The notes under the pieces were generated by a model. It was not told the origin of the DNA, did not search any database, and was given only the letters and a program-made list of their open reading frames with translations. The translations under genes and the position numbers were made by a program. Positions 16,286 through 26,058 of a stretch of 64,000 bases of DNA are shown here, piece by piece. Position 1 is the first letter of the stretch. Every line of letters starts with the position of its first letter. The DNA is from Flavobacteriales bacterium (GTDB lineage: Bacteria > Bacteroidota > Bacteroidia > Flavobacteriales_D > Crocinitomicaceae). The stretch lies in contig CANLAQ010000006.1 in NCBI GenBank assembly GCA_947488235.1, positions 1 to 64,000 on the forward strand. The letters are read 5' to 3'.

Positions 16286-17389
16286 ATGAATAAAAAAATA
16301 ATTTACAGTGCGCTATTTCTACTTCCTTTAATTGGCTTTGGACTTAGATATCAATTGAATAAAAAGCAAATTACTACCAAAAGTCCACAAAAAGTAATTT
16401 CAAAAAATAACTTGGAAGATTCTGTTTTTAGTCTTGTAGCCGTTGGAGACATTATGATGGGAACCAACTATCCTAGCGCTGATGGCTTGCCTCCAAAAAG
16501 CACTAATCTATTAGATTCAGTTCTTCAATATTTAAAAGAAGGTGATCTTACCTTTGGAAATTTAGAGGGGTCCATGTTTGATGGAGAAGGAACACCAAAA
16601 AAGTGTTCTAATCCTGCTGTTTGTTACGCCTTTAGACAACCTACTTATTTTATGAAACAGCTGCAAGCAGCAGGGTTTGATTTATTTTCAATTGCCAACA
16701 ATCACCTGGGCGACTTTGGAGATATCGGCAGGGCGGCAACTTGTGCTACCTTAAAAGAAAACAAAATGAAGTTTGCAGGACTCGAAAGGTGCCCTTGGGA
16801 TACCTTAACGGTAAAAGGAGTTAAAATAGGGTTTACTGCCTTTGCTCCAAATACCCAATGCTTGCAAATTACAGATTATACTACCTTGACAAAAACTGTA
16901 AAATTATTATCGGCGACTTGTGACATTGTAATTGTTTCTTTTCACGGCGGTGCAGAAGGGAGTTCTAAAAGTCATGTTCCCAAAATGGAAGAAATCTTCT
17001 TGGGCGAAAACAGAGGTGATGTCTATAAATTTGCAAGGGTTGCCATCGATGCAGGTGCTGATGTAGTTTTGGGTCATGGTCCGCATGTAACAAGAGCGGT
17101 GGATATTTATAAGAATAGATTTATTGCCTATTCTATGGGGAATTTCTGTACTTATGGAAGTTTTAATTTAAAAGGGATCAGTGGACTCGCTCCGATTTAT
17201 CAGCTCAAATTAAAGAAAGATGGATCGTTCATTTCCGGGAAAGTAATTCCTACTATGCAAAAAGGTGAAGGCGGACCCTTATTTGATCCAAATAAAAGTG
17301 TGTTTCAAGAGATTAGAAATTTAACCAAAACAGATTTTCCAGAGAATGGATTTCAACTCTCAGAAAATGGATTTTTTACTTTTAATTGA
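16286..17389 (+). CDS. CapA family (PGA_cap) metallophosphatase-like protein
   Basis: A 367-residue protein with an N-terminal membrane anchor or signal (MNKKIIYSALFLLPLIGFGL) and a CapA-type calcineurin-like fold: VAVGDIMMG, FGNLEGSM, ANNHLGDFG, VSFHGGAEG, and GHGPHVTRAVDIY followed by YSMGNF. CapA homologues take part in poly-gamma-glutamate export or act as periplasmic metallophosphatases. No capB/capC is nearby, so a capsule role is not supported here. ATG 16286 is chosen because upstream in-frame TTG/ATG codons fall in the terminator and its T-run. It converges on prfC (two bases between stops). Confidence 0.85.
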   Translation: MNKKIIYSALFLLPLIGFGLRYQLNKKQITTKSPQKVISKNNLEDSVFSLVAVGDIMMGTNYPSADGLPPKSTNLLDSVLQYLKEGDLTFGNLEGSMFDGEGTPKKCSNPAVCYAFRQPTYFMKQLQAAGFDLFSIANNHLGDFGDIGRAATCATLKENKMKFAGLERCPWDTLTVKGVKIGFTAFAPNTQCLQITDYTTLTKTVKLLSATCDIVIVSFHGGAEGSSKSHVPKMEEIFLGENRGDVYKFARVAIDAGADVVLGHGPHVTRAVDIYKNRFIAYSMGNFCTYGSFNLKGISGLAPIYQLKLKKDGSFISGKVIPTMQKGEGGPLFDPNKSVFQEIRNLTKTDFPENGFQLSENGFFTFN

Positions 17390-17391
17390 TT

Positions 17392-18990
17392 TTATTTATT
17401 CCCTGAAAGCATAAATTCTGATGTCGTATGAAAAACAATATCAGGATAATCTTGCTCAGCCATCGACAACAAGAAAGGTGTTTCCGCTAAAAATACGGTG
17501 TAATTATCTTTATCTGTTGCTAAATAATTTGCCTTAGCTCTTTTAAAATTAGCAAGTTGCTCAGCGTTTTCACTCGTAATCCAACATGCCTTAGAAAAAT
17601 TCCGATGAACAAAACGACAATTAGCACCATATTCATGAATCAATCGATAATTAATTACTTCAAACTGTAATTGACCTACAGTACCCACAATTTTACGATT
17701 ACCCGGCTGCTGAATAAACAATTGAGCAACGCCTTCATCAATTAATTGGCGAATACCTTTTTCAAGTTGTTTTGATTTTAATGGGTCTAAATTTTCCAAT
17801 TCTTGAAAAATTTCTGGAGAGAAACTTGGAATCCCTTTGTAGGCCATAATTTCTCCAGAACTCATGGTATCTCCAATTTTAAAGTTACCTGTATCATACA
17901 ATCCAACTACATCACCTGGATATGCTTCATCAATCACACTTTTATCCTGAGCTAAAAAAGAAGTAGGATTGGCAAACTTCATTTTTTTGTTCAATCTAAC
18001 ATGGTGATAAAAGGTATTTCTTTCAAATTTTCCTGAAACAACCCGAAGGAATGCAATTCTATCGCGATGTTTCGGGTCTAGATTGGCGTGAATTTTAAAA
18101 ACAAAACCAGAAAAATTATTTTCATCTGGTTCCACTCTTCTTACATCAGTATCACGACCGATTGGAGAAGGTGAAATTTCACAAAAGGTATCCAGTAATT
18201 CTCGTACACCAAAATTATTAACTGCCGAACCAAAAAATACAGGAGCGATATCACCAGAAAGGTATTTATTACGATCAAAAGGATCGTAAACACTTTCTAT
18301 TATTTCAATTTCTTCTCGTAATTCTTTGGCTGGAGCATCACCAATAATGCTGTCTAAGATGGTATCAGACAAACTATCTACTGCAACGACCTCAGCTGCT
18401 ATCTTGGTTTTATTTGCCGCAAAAAGATTTAAACTTTGATTGTAAATGTTATAAACTCCCTGAAACCTATCCCCCATTCCTATGGGCCATGTTAAAGGAC
18501 GCACATGAATGTCTAAGGTTTGTTCTAGTTCGTCTAATAAATCAAATGCTTCTTTACCATCACGGTCCATTTTATTAACAAAAACAATTACAGGAGTCTT
18601 TCGCATTCTACAAACTTCCATCAAGCGCTTCGTTTGTTCCTCCACACCATTGGCACAATCAATTACAAGAATAACACTGTCAACTGCCGTTAAAGTTCTA
18701 AAGGTATCTTCGGCAAAATCTTTGTGACCGGGAGTATCAAGAATGTTGATTTGTTTGTCCCGGTATTGAAATGCCATAACAGAGGTAGCGACAGAGATTC
18801 CTCTTTGCTTTTCTATCTCCATAAAATCGGAGGTAGCTGTTTTTTTAATTTTGTTGTTTTTAACTGCCCCAGCGGTTTGAATAGCCCCTCCAAAAAGCAA
18901 AAGTTTCTCCGTCAAGGTAGTTTTACCAGCATCCGGATGGGAAATAATCCCAAAAGTTCGTCTTTTTTCTATTTGTTCGAGGTCGCGCAT
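17392..18990 (-). CDS. prfC: Peptide chain release factor 3
   Basis: A 532-residue translational GTPase that recycles RF1/RF2 from the ribosome after termination. G1 is [11 protein letters not shown]2 region [13 protein letters not shown]3 [13 protein letters not shown]4 NKMDRDG. It is followed by domain II and the RF3-specific domain III with [14 protein letters not shown]. Length is very close to E. coli RF3 (529). Start ATG at 18990; a terminator for ndk lies directly upstream, so prfC has its own promoter or relies on read-through. Confidence 0.97.
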   Translation of the reverse strand: MRDLEQIEKRRTFGIISHPDAGKTTLTEKLLLFGGAIQTAGAVKNNKIKKTATSDFMEIEKQRGISVATSVMAFQYRDKQINILDTPGHKDFAEDTFRTLTAVDSVILVIDCANGVEEQTKRLMEVCRMRKTPVIVFVNKMDRDGKEAFDLLDELEQTLDIHVRPLTWPIGMGDRFQGVYNIYNQSLNLFAANKTKIAAEVVAVDSLSDTILDSIIGDAPAKELREEIEIIESVYDPFDRNKYLSGDIAPVFFGSAVNNFGVRELLDTFCEISPSPIGRDTDVRRVEPDENNFSGFVFKIHANLDPKHRDRIAFLRVVSGKFERNTFYHHVRLNKKMKFANPTSFLAQDKSVIDEAYPGDVVGLYDTGNFKIGDTMSSGEIMAYKGIPSFSPEIFQELENLDPLKSKQLEKGIRQLIDEGVAQLFIQQPGNRKIVGTVGQLQFEVINYRLIHEYGANCRFVHRNFSKACWITSENAEQLANFKRAKANYLATDKDNYTVFLAETPFLLSMAEQDYPDIVFHTTSEFMLSGNK

Positions 18991-19004
18991 AAGGCTATAA
19001 GAAT

Positions 19005-19030
19005 AAAAAAGACCGCCCAGGCAGTCTTTT
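19005..19030 (-). terminator. Terminator of ndk
   Basis: On the minus strand, AAAAGACTGCC, loop CTG, GGCGGTCTTTTTT: a 7-bp GC-rich stem with one mismatch followed by six T, located 24 bases after the ndk stop. Confidence 0.78.
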
Positions 19031-19053
19031 AATTTATTTCAATAAATTTGAAA

Positions 19054-19473
19054 TTAGAAAATCTCGCTTGCACTAAAATGAAATGCACCTTCAATCGCAG
19101 CATTTTCATCTGAATCAGAACCATGCACTGCATTTCTTCCTTTATTTTCAGCGTATGCCTTACGAATTGTACCGTCAGCTGCTTCTGCAGGATCTGTAGC
19201 ACCAATTAAGGTTCTAAAGTCAGCAACTGCATTGTCTTTTTCCAAAATAGCAGCTACAATCGGACCAGAGGTCATGTATTCTACTAATACACCATAAAAA
19301 GGTCTTTCAGAGTGTACTTCGTAGAATTTTTTCGCATCCTCTAAAGACAACTGTGTATATTTCATTGCTTTGATAGAAAATCCAGCCTGGATAATCATAT
19401 CTAAAATTTTTCCCATATGCATATTTTCAATTGCATCAGGTTTTAACATTGTAAAAGTTCTATTCGTCGCCAT
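19054..19473 (-). CDS. ndk: Nucleoside diphosphate kinase
   Basis: A 139-residue enzyme transferring the gamma phosphate between nucleoside triphosphates and diphosphates through phosphohistidine. The active-site histidine is H117 in [25 protein letters not shown] is at the N-terminus. Length is standard (about 140). It has its own promoter-like -7 element upstream and a terminator downstream, so it is probably a single-gene unit. Confidence 0.97.
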   Translation of the reverse strand: MATNRTFTMLKPDAIENMHMGKILDMIIQAGFSIKAMKYTQLSLEDAKKFYEVHSERPFYGVLVEYMTSGPIVAAILEKDNAVADFRTLIGATDPAEAADGTIRKAYAENKGRNAVHGSDSDENAAIEGAFHFSASEIF

Positions 19474-19492
19474 TTTCTTATAAATTTGGGTG

Positions 19493-19500
19493 CAAAGATA
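19493..19500 (-). promoter_or_regulatory. Putative ndk -7 element
   Basis: Minus-strand TATCTTTG (TAnnTTTG) ends 19 bases before the ndk ATG. No convincing -33 TTTG at the expected spacing. Confidence 0.45.
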
Positions 19501-19548
19501 AGGAATATTAAAAATGTAACCTTAAAACAGAGCATTCATTTTATCATT

Positions 19549-20094
19549 ATGACAAAAATAAAATCACTAATCACCTCAGCGCTCTTCATAACGGGGTTAA
19601 TTATTACTGCTTGCGGACCCAACAAGACAGTGAAAAAATCAAAAATTAAGACGCCGTCTCAGGAAAATAATTCAACTGTTCCTGCCAAAAAAAAGGTGGA
19701 GGAAGACATTAAAGAATCTCCGAATGTTCCTGCCCAATTACTCCCTATTCAAAAAAAGACTGAAAAAGCACCCAATGAGCTTCTTGTGCCTACAGTATTG
19801 AAAATGGCGCCAGAAATGAATATTCCTCAAAAATGGACCGATGCTTTTGCTGCCCCTGAATGGCAAGAGTATTACCATGAAAGTTCAAGTGCCTTCATGA
19901 AGGGATGGGAAAAGGAATTACAAAAAGATTCTGCCTTTGTGGTCAATAAGGACGATTTACTTAGGATTTACAGAGGTAAAATGGAAAAAATATTTTATGC
20001 TAGTCCAGAATTTGTTGAGTATAGCGTTCAAAAATTAAAATCTGAAAGTCAATTTGAACTGCTTGAAAAAAAATATCCAAGCCATTTTAATTAA
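19549..20094 (+). CDS. Hypothetical lipoprotein
   Basis: A 181-residue predicted lipoprotein: signal MTKIKSLITSALFITGLIITAC with the lipid-carrying cysteine at 22. A lysine/proline-rich low-complexity linker (about 25-75) follows, then a helical C-terminal region rich in aromatic and charged residues (PEWQEYYHESSSAFMKGWEK). ATG 19549 is chosen because an upstream in-frame start at 19486 would bury the signal peptide. Its last 8 bases overlap the 3' end of the convergent TonB receptor gene. No family recognised. Confidence 0.65.
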   Translation: MTKIKSLITSALFITGLIITACGPNKTVKKSKIKTPSQENNSTVPAKKKVEEDIKESPNVPAQLLPIQKKTEKAPNELLVPTVLKMAPEMNIPQKWTDAFAAPEWQEYYHESSSAFMKGWEKELQKDSAFVVNKDDLLRIYRGKMEKIFYASPEFVEYSVQKLKSESQFELLEKKYPSHFN

Positions 20095-22525
20095 CAAGAG
20101 GCAATTTCTTTTTAGCGGCGAATTCGATAATAATTCCAATGGTAGGCTGAACGATACCTGATGCATTTTCGATGTATTTAGTTTGGTATCGCGTTGGGTC
20201 ATTTGGATCAGTCACTGGGGCGCCTGCAGCATCTGTAACTACTAATAAGGTTGGAGCCAAAATAGTTTTGTGCCCATATGCATTTTGAATGTCTAGATAA
20301 AAATTCAAGTTGAACTTATCCAAAAACAGTTTCTTGTCCACCCTAACATTCAATTGATGATAATTTGATTCACGCATGGTGTTCAATTTATTGTAATCCA
20401 ACAAACCAAAACCATTAATATCCCAATTTTGTTTTAGGCTAGAGTTAGCTACATCATACGGAGTGTAAGGCGAGCCTCCGGAGAACAACCAACGCATTCC
20501 GATTTCCCAACCATTTTTGAATCGTTTTCCACCTGTTAGAGAAACAATATTTCTACTATCCCATGCCGTTGGAACATAGTTACCCAATTTGTCTTGAAAT
20601 TCAGACTTTACAAAAGTGTAGGCAACAACTGCATAAAACCCTTTAAATAATTTTTGCTGATACAAGAATTCAAAACCGTAAGATCTTCCCATGGATTGAG
20701 AACGCACGGCTTCATTTCCAACTACTCCAAAATCAGATCCGATATTCGCCAAACACAAAGAGTCTTTTGTAGAAAAAGGATAGTAATTATATTTTTTATA
20801 AAAACCTTCAACCGTAAAACGAGAACTAATTTCAGTAAGATATTCAGCACCCAGAACAAAATGATCCGCTTGAATATATTTCAAGTCATTTGCTTTATTG
20901 ATCAATGATCCTTGCGCATCTCGGTATCCAAGAATGGTATAAGAAGGAAGTTGATGGTAACGGGCAATATTTCCATTGATGGCAATTTTCTTAGTCACCC
21001 GATAGTTCACAGAAAAGCTTGGAGATAGTTGATTTAATAAATTAGACATGTTTTTTGAATAATTGGTCCCATCTGCTCGTAAGCCAATAGAAAGATTTAA
21101 TTTTTCATTAAACAAACCTTTGCTTAATTGCGAAAAAGCGCTGTATTTACTTAAAAACAAATCCGATTTAAAATCAATGGTTACAGGCTGACCTTGAATG
21201 GTAATCTTGTTGTAGGTGGAATTAAAATATCGGGCGTATTCATAACCAGCCCCAACATTCCAACGCCATCCGTCTTTTTTATAAGTATGTTCTATGCGCA
21301 CCTTATTTTCAGCCTCAAAGGAAGAGTAATCTAAGATTTTATTGGCTTGAGTTTCTATAAAATCCTTGTAACGCGTTGCTGTATTATTTAACATGTTTCT
21401 ACTCACCACAATATTTTGAATCCCATTTTTACTAGAATGCATGTAATTAACTCCTAGGGTATAATTCCATTGTTGTTGTAGCGGCAAATTCCCGAGGATA
21501 TAATTATTGGATTCAATTTGAGAGGAATCTGTTACATTATCATTCGCACTTGCATTTAATCTAAAATCATCGATGGCACCCAAACCAATTACAGATAGTT
21601 TACTGTTCTTATTAATCTTGTAATTATACTTAAACTGAAAATCATTATAGGTAGGTAAGATCGGTAATTTTAATGCTGCAAATAGAAATTGCAAATAAGA
21701 CCTACGCGCTGAAAAGATAAAATTCGAGTTTTTACCCAAGGGACCATCCAATGTAATGGCAGCATCACTAGAGCCCAAAGCGAAATTAGTTATCAATCCA
21801 TCACTATTCCCTTCTTTCTGTTTAAAAGAAATCACACTACTCAATCCATTGGCTCTATTTGAAGGGAAGGCACCTGCATAAAAATCAACTTCTCTGATGA
21901 AATTTACATTTAACAATCCAACAGGTCCGCCACTACTTCCTTGGGTAGCAAAGTGATTGATGTTGGGAACTTCAATACCATCTAAATAAAATTTATTTTC
22001 TCCAGGAGATCCTCCTCTAATGATGATGTCATTTCGAAAAGTAGCACGAGAGGCGACTCCAGGAAGCGCTGCAATTACACGACTTACATCGCGATTAGCG
22101 CCGGGTAGTCTTTCGATTTCAGTTGAATTCAAAGTCTTTAATGAAACTGGTGATTCTACATTTCTTAAAAATCTATTCCCATTAATCACAACTTCTTTTT
22201 GGTCTTTAACTATAAAATCCAGATTAAAGTCTAACTCAATTGAACGCGCATTGGTAACCAAAATTTCATTGATGATTTGATCTTTAAATCCAGGACAACT
22301 CGCTTTAAAGGAATAGATTCCCGGGGCAATGCCTCTTATTTCATAAGAACCATCTTCTAAAGAAATAGCTCCTTTTTGCTGATCAAGAATAGAAATCTTT
22401 ACAAAGGCAATTGCTTCATTGTTGGCAGCATTTAAAACATGACCCCTTACCAATCCATTTTGAGAAAAAGAATTGAAAGAAAGAAAAATTATGATAATAA
22501 AAAAGAGAAGAGATAGGGATTTCAT
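20087..22525 (-). CDS. TonB-dependent receptor with carboxypeptidase-regulatory-like domain
   Basis: An 812-residue outer-membrane receptor. It has a signal peptide (to about 21), then a carboxypeptidase-regulatory-like domain (25-110, VRGHVLNAANNEAIAFVKIS...SLEDGSYEIRGI), a plug domain (120-240, with IRGGSPGENKFYLDGIEVPN and the 'NRANGLSSVISF' strand), and a barrel of alternating aromatic strands to the C-terminus. No SusD partner lies beside it, so a glycan-uptake SusCD pair is unlikely; the substrate (siderophore, vitamin or peptide) is unknown. A DUF2147 gene lies 48 bases upstream on the same strand. Confidence 0.9.
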   Translation of the reverse strand: MKSLSLLFFIIIIFLSFNSFSQNGLVRGHVLNAANNEAIAFVKISILDQQKGAISLEDGSYEIRGIAPGIYSFKASCPGFKDQIINEILVTNARSIELDFNLDFIVKDQKEVVINGNRFLRNVESPVSLKTLNSTEIERLPGANRDVSRVIAALPGVASRATFRNDIIIRGGSPGENKFYLDGIEVPNINHFATQGSSGGPVGLLNVNFIREVDFYAGAFPSNRANGLSSVISFKQKEGNSDGLITNFALGSSDAAITLDGPLGKNSNFIFSARRSYLQFLFAALKLPILPTYNDFQFKYNYKINKNSKLSVIGLGAIDDFRLNASANDNVTDSSQIESNNYILGNLPLQQQWNYTLGVNYMHSSKNGIQNIVVSRNMLNNTATRYKDFIETQANKILDYSSFEAENKVRIEHTYKKDGWRWNVGAGYEYARYFNSTYNKITIQGQPVTIDFKSDLFLSKYSAFSQLSKGLFNEKLNLSIGLRADGTNYSKNMSNLLNQLSPSFSVNYRVTKKIAINGNIARYHQLPSYTILGYRDAQGSLINKANDLKYIQADHFVLGAEYLTEISSRFTVEGFYKKYNYYPFSTKDSLCLANIGSDFGVVGNEAVRSQSMGRSYGFEFLYQQKLFKGFYAVVAYTFVKSEFQDKLGNYVPTAWDSRNIVSLTGGKRFKNGWEIGMRWLFSGGSPYTPYDVANSSLKQNWDINGFGLLDYNKLNTMRESNYHQLNVRVDKKLFLDKFNLNFYLDIQNAYGHKTILAPTLLVVTDAAGAPVTDPNDPTRYQTKYIENASGIVQPTIGIIIEFAAKKKLPLVN

Positions 22526-22573
22526 GACAGAATTTAACAGTTAAACAAATAAAATTTTAACTTGTTTACAAAA

Positions 22574-23011
22574 TTAGAAATCTTTTGTGGTTCTTGTCCA
22601 TGTTTGCGTACGATAAAAGGGTCCAATATAACCTCTAACATTTAATTTATCTGGTTTTGAGGCATCGATCCACATTTTAACAGTATATGTTTTACCGTTC
22701 TCTGGATCTACAATGGTGCCATCTTCCCATTCACTTCCATTCCACTCTAATCCGCGAACAATTTGCAGACCGTCTAAAGGTTTATTTTTTCGATCATCTG
22801 TACAAAGGGTACATTTTGGGTTAGGACCTCTACCCTCTCTTGGATATAAATAAATGATTTTTCCATATAATTCCCCATCAGTTTTGTAGAGCTCTACGAC
22901 AGATTTTTTCTTGCCCGTATTATCATCAATGGTAATCCAATTCCCAAGGCAACTTTGAGCGAAAGTAATTTTAGTAACTAAAATACAAGCAAATAAAAGT
23001 ATAGATTTCAT
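22574..23011 (-). CDS. DUF2147 secreted protein
   Basis: A 145-residue protein with a signal peptide (MKSILLFACILVTKITFAQ) and one DUF2147 domain: GNWITIDDNTGKKKSVVELY, then GKIIYLYPREG, PLDGLQIVRGLEW, GTIVDPENGKTYTVKMW and a closing YRTQTW. These are lipocalin-like extracytoplasmic proteins of unknown role. Two cysteines in CTLCTD could bind metal or form a disulfide. It lies six bases after the stop of trpG/pabA on the same strand. Confidence 0.86.
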   Translation of the reverse strand: MKSILLFACILVTKITFAQSCLGNWITIDDNTGKKKSVVELYKTDGELYGKIIYLYPREGRGPNPKCTLCTDDRKNKPLDGLQIVRGLEWNGSEWEDGTIVDPENGKTYTVKMWIDASKPDKLNVRGYIGPFYRTQTWTRTTKDF

Positions 23012-23017
23012 AATTTT

Positions 23018-23587
23018 TTATTTTAAAGATAAACAAAAATGCATATAATTTTTCAAAATTAAAGAACCTTTTTCGGTCAAAATTGATTCAGGATGAAATT
23101 GAACCCCAAATTGATAATTTTCTAACACCTCCAATCCCATGGCAACCCCCTCAATTGATTCAGCAATAAGAAAGTCTTCAGAAAGATTGACTACTTTCCA
23201 ACTGTGATACAATCCAACTTTAAATTCCTGCGGTAAATCTTTGAATAATAAAGAAGGTTTTAATTGAATCACTTGGGCATTGACCCCATGTTTCACTTCC
23301 AATTGATTTTCAAGTTGAGCGCCTAAGAACTCTGAAATACCTTGCATTCCTAAACATATACCTAAAACTGGAACTTTACCTTTGCAAATATTTAACACCT
23401 CAAATAGATTCTTTTTTTCTTTTGGTAAACCAGGTCCTGGAGAAAGTACAATACCATCAAATGACAACAACGCTTCTAAATCTAAGTCGTTTTCCCTAAG
23501 CACAATGACCTCACAATTCAAATTTTTGAAGTAATGGGCGAGATTGTAGGTAAAAGAATCGTAAAAATCGATGATTAATAGTCTCAT
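23018..23587 (-). CDS. Anthranilate/aminodeoxychorismate synthase glutaminase subunit
   Basis: A 189-residue class-I glutamine amidotransferase of the TrpG/PabA type that supplies ammonia for chorismate amination. The triad is visible: C78 in LGICLGMQ, H165 and E167 in VQFHPES. The N-terminal LLIIDFYDSFTYNLAHYF and LSPGPGLP are subgroup-typical. No trpE or pabB lies in the window, so the tryptophan or folate pathway (or both, as in organisms with one shared subunit) cannot be decided. It shares an overlapping divergent promoter region with ridA. Confidence 0.9.
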   Translation of the reverse strand: MRLLIIDFYDSFTYNLAHYFKNLNCEVIVLRENDLDLEALLSFDGIVLSPGPGLPKEKKNLFEVLNICKGKVPVLGICLGMQGISEFLGAQLENQLEVKHGVNAQVIQLKPSLLFKDLPQEFKVGLYHSWKVVNLSEDFLIAESIEGVAMGLEVLENYQFGVQFHPESILTEKGSLILKNYMHFCLSLK

Positions 23588-23606
23588 TTGGAGGTTTTGT
23601 TTTTAC

Positions 23607-23641
23607 TTTGCAAAAGTAGCAAAGAGAATAAAGTAAATTTG
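23607..23641 (+). promoter_or_regulatory. ridA promoter
   Basis: TTTG 23607-23610, 23-base spacer, TAAATTTG 23634-23641, 21 bases before the ridA ATG. It overlaps an opposite-facing promoter almost base for base. Confidence 0.55.
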
Positions 23642-23645
23642 CAAA
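23611..23645 (-). promoter_or_regulatory. trpG/pabA promoter
   Basis: On the minus strand, TTTG (complement of 23642-23645), 23-base spacer, TACTTTTG (complement of 23611-23618), 23 bases before the trpG/pabA ATG. Confidence 0.55.
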
Positions 23646-23662
23646 AAATAATAAAAAATAAA

Positions 23663-24043
23663 ATGAGTAAAATTTCCATTCAAATACCTCAAGCACCTTC
23701 ACCGATTGGTCCTTATAGTCCTGCGATTTTAAAAAATAACACCTTGTACATCAGCGGACAAGTTCCTTTGAATCCAACGACAGGGAAATTAATTAATGAT
23801 GATATAAAAGCAGCGACCCAACAGGTAATGGAAAATTTAGGGGCGCTATTAAATGCCGCTGATATGGGATTTGACGATGTAGTAAAATGCTCTATCTTCA
23901 TGAAAGATTTGGGAGATTTTCAAGAAATGAATGCTGTTTATGGAACTTATTTTAATACTATTCCACCAGCAAGAGAAACAATAGAAATAGCAAGACTTCC
24001 GTTAGATGCCATAATTGAAATTTCTTGTATTGCCATAAAATGA
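23663..24043 (+). CDS. RidA family enamine/imine deaminase
   Basis: A 126-residue RidA (YjgF/YER057c) protein that hydrolyses reactive 2-aminoacrylate-type enamines formed by PLP enzymes. Marks are PSPIGPYSPAI, YISGQVPLNP, KCSIFMKDLGDF and the catalytic arginine R104 in PPARETIEIARLP. ATG 23663 gives the normal family length; an upstream in-frame TTG at 23588 is rejected. The stop overlaps the start of the next gene (ATGA). Confidence 0.94.
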   Translation: MSKISIQIPQAPSPIGPYSPAILKNNTLYISGQVPLNPTTGKLINDDIKAATQQVMENLGALLNAADMGFDDVVKCSIFMKDLGDFQEMNAVYGTYFNTIPPARETIEIARLPLDAIIEISCIAIK

Positions 24044-25998
24044 AAATGAATCCAAATAGTTTTGATTTAAGTATTATCATCGTTAATTATAATGTTGAGT
24101 TTTTTCTCGAGCAATGTTTGAACTCAGTTGAAAAAGCCCGGCAAAAATTAAATATCGAAGTTTTTGTAGTTGACAATAATAGTTCTGATGGCTCCATGTC
24201 AATGCTGGAAAGAAAATTTCAAAATATTAAAAGAATTGAAAACAAAGAAAACCTAGGTTTTGCAAAAGCCAACAATCAAGCCATTACATTAGCTTCAGGA
24301 AAATACATACTCTTACTCAATCCAGACACGGTGATTGAAGAACAAACACTGAGTCTTGTTTTTCAACGCATGCAAGCAGATCAAAATATCGGTGGATTAG
24401 GCGTTCGAATGGTTGATGGAAAAGGAATTTTTCTGCCTGAATCTAAAAGAGGATTACCAACCCCTGCAGTTGCCTTCTATAAAATATTTGGGTTTTCGAA
24501 ACTCTTTAAGAAATCAAAACGCTTTGGCCGTTATCATCTGAGCTACCTTCCTGAAATGGAAGAACATGAAATTGATATACTCAGTGGAGCATTTATGTGC
24601 ATGCGTAAAGAGGTACTGGAAGAGATTGGTTATTTAGATGAAACCTTTTTCATGTATGGAGAAGATATTGATCTTTCTTACAGAATTCAAAAGGCAGGAT
24701 TCAAAAATTTATATTTCCCTCAAACAAGCATTATTCATTACAAGGGAGAAAGCACCAAGAAGAGTTCTGTGAATTATGTATTTGTTTTTTATCGGGCCAT
24801 GGTGATTTTTGCTAAAAAACATTTTTCACAACAGAACGCCTCATTGTTTTCCTTAGCAATTAATGCTGCCATCTATTTACGCGCAGGAATAGCGATTGTA
24901 CAACGCTTTATTAAATTTTTCGGTCCAATTATAATTCAATCTGCTATACTGCTGCTTGGACTATTTGCACTAACCTATCAATGGCAACAACGAGAAATCA
25001 CCTTTCCACAAGCAGCTTACCAACTGATGATACCTACCTATTTTATCATTTGGACCTTAAGTTATTTACTCTGTGGAGCTTTTGACGAACCTTTTAGGGT
25101 AAGTAAACAATTGAAGGGTGTAATTATTGGAACTGGACTCATTCTTATTTTATATGCCTTGTTGCCGAAAGAACTTCAATTTTCCAGATTGTATGTACTA
25201 ATTGGTGGCCTTTGGTATTTTCTGTGGAATATATTAAATAGATTACTTAAGAATCTTTTGAGTGGAAAAGGTTGGCACCTGAATAGAAAAGTTAAACGAA
25301 AATTCCTCATCATTGGAGATGAAGAAGAAGTCAAAAGAGTGGAGCGCTTATTACATCAAACTTTTAGTGCCATATCATCGGTTTCTGCAGTGGCAGTTCA
25401 CGAACATTTTACAGGAGCAATAGGGGATTTACGCCAAATTGAAAAAGTAATTCAAGAGTTAAAAATAGACGAATTAATTTTCTGTGCAAAAGATATCAGT
25501 GCCAGGCAGATTATTCAAATTATGGGTGATGTGAAATCTGAAGAAATTGATTTTAAAATTGCACAACCAGATGCCCAATTTATCATTGGAAGTAATTCCA
25601 TTGATAACAGTGGTGAAATGTATGTGCTAAATATCAGTACTCTGAACAGAACTAGCACCTTACGATCTAAAAGATTACTCGATGTTCTTTTTGCAGGACT
25701 TGCTTTAGCATTATCACCCATTCTTATATTTCTATTTAACAACAAAAAACAATTTTTAAAGAATCAATTGCAACTCATAATAGGAAACAAAACACTCGTC
25801 GGTTTTTATAGAAATGAAGAGGTGAAAGACACCCATTTACCTCAGCTTAGGAAAGGCATTTTAAATCCAATGGATGGAAATTTGGGCCTTCCAAATGAGA
25901 ATATGGATAAAGTAAATTTAATTTACTCAAGAGATTATTCATTATTGAAAGATTTAGGCATTCTGATGAAGCATTGGAAAAATTTGGATCGTGTTTAA
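24040..25998 (+). CDS. GT2 glycosyltransferase fused to membrane, nucleotide-binding-like and phosphoglycosyltransferase-like segments
   Basis: A 652-residue multidomain protein. Residues 9-235 form a family-2 glycosyltransferase (LSIIIVNYNVEFFLEQ, VFVVDNNSSDGS, LNPDTVI as the DxD-type site, FFMYGEDIDLSYRIQKAG). About five membrane helices (265-415) follow. Residues 425-540 resemble the Rossmann/CoA-binding-like domain of polyprenyl-phosphate glycosylphosphotransferases (KFLIIGDEEEVKRVERL, ELIFCAKDIS). The last 110 residues open like a bacterial sugar transferase (SKRLLDVLFAGLALALSP), but the usual catalytic basic/aspartate block is not recognisable. ATG overlaps the ridA stop. Probable role: envelope polysaccharide synthesis at the inner membrane. 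Confidence 0.8.
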   Translation: MKMNPNSFDLSIIIVNYNVEFFLEQCLNSVEKARQKLNIEVFVVDNNSSDGSMSMLERKFQNIKRIENKENLGFAKANNQAITLASGKYILLLNPDTVIEEQTLSLVFQRMQADQNIGGLGVRMVDGKGIFLPESKRGLPTPAVAFYKIFGFSKLFKKSKRFGRYHLSYLPEMEEHEIDILSGAFMCMRKEVLEEIGYLDETFFMYGEDIDLSYRIQKAGFKNLYFPQTSIIHYKGESTKKSSVNYVFVFYRAMVIFAKKHFSQQNASLFSLAINAAIYLRAGIAIVQRFIKFFGPIIIQSAILLLGLFALTYQWQQREITFPQAAYQLMIPTYFIIWTLSYLLCGAFDEPFRVSKQLKGVIIGTGLILILYALLPKELQFSRLYVLIGGLWYFLWNILNRLLKNLLSGKGWHLNRKVKRKFLIIGDEEEVKRVERLLHQTFSAISSVSAVAVHEHFTGAIGDLRQIEKVIQELKIDELIFCAKDISARQIIQIMGDVKSEEIDFKIAQPDAQFIIGSNSIDNSGEMYVLNISTLNRTSTLRSKRLLDVLFAGLALALSPILIFLFNNKKQFLKNQLQLIIGNKTLVGFYRNEEVKDTHLPQLRKGILNPMDGNLGLPNENMDKVNLIYSRDYSLLKDLGILMKHWKNLDRV

Positions 25999-26058
25999 TA
26001 ATTCTTGTTATATCTAACATTTTGACTAATTTTACACTCAAATAAATGAATATTTAAG

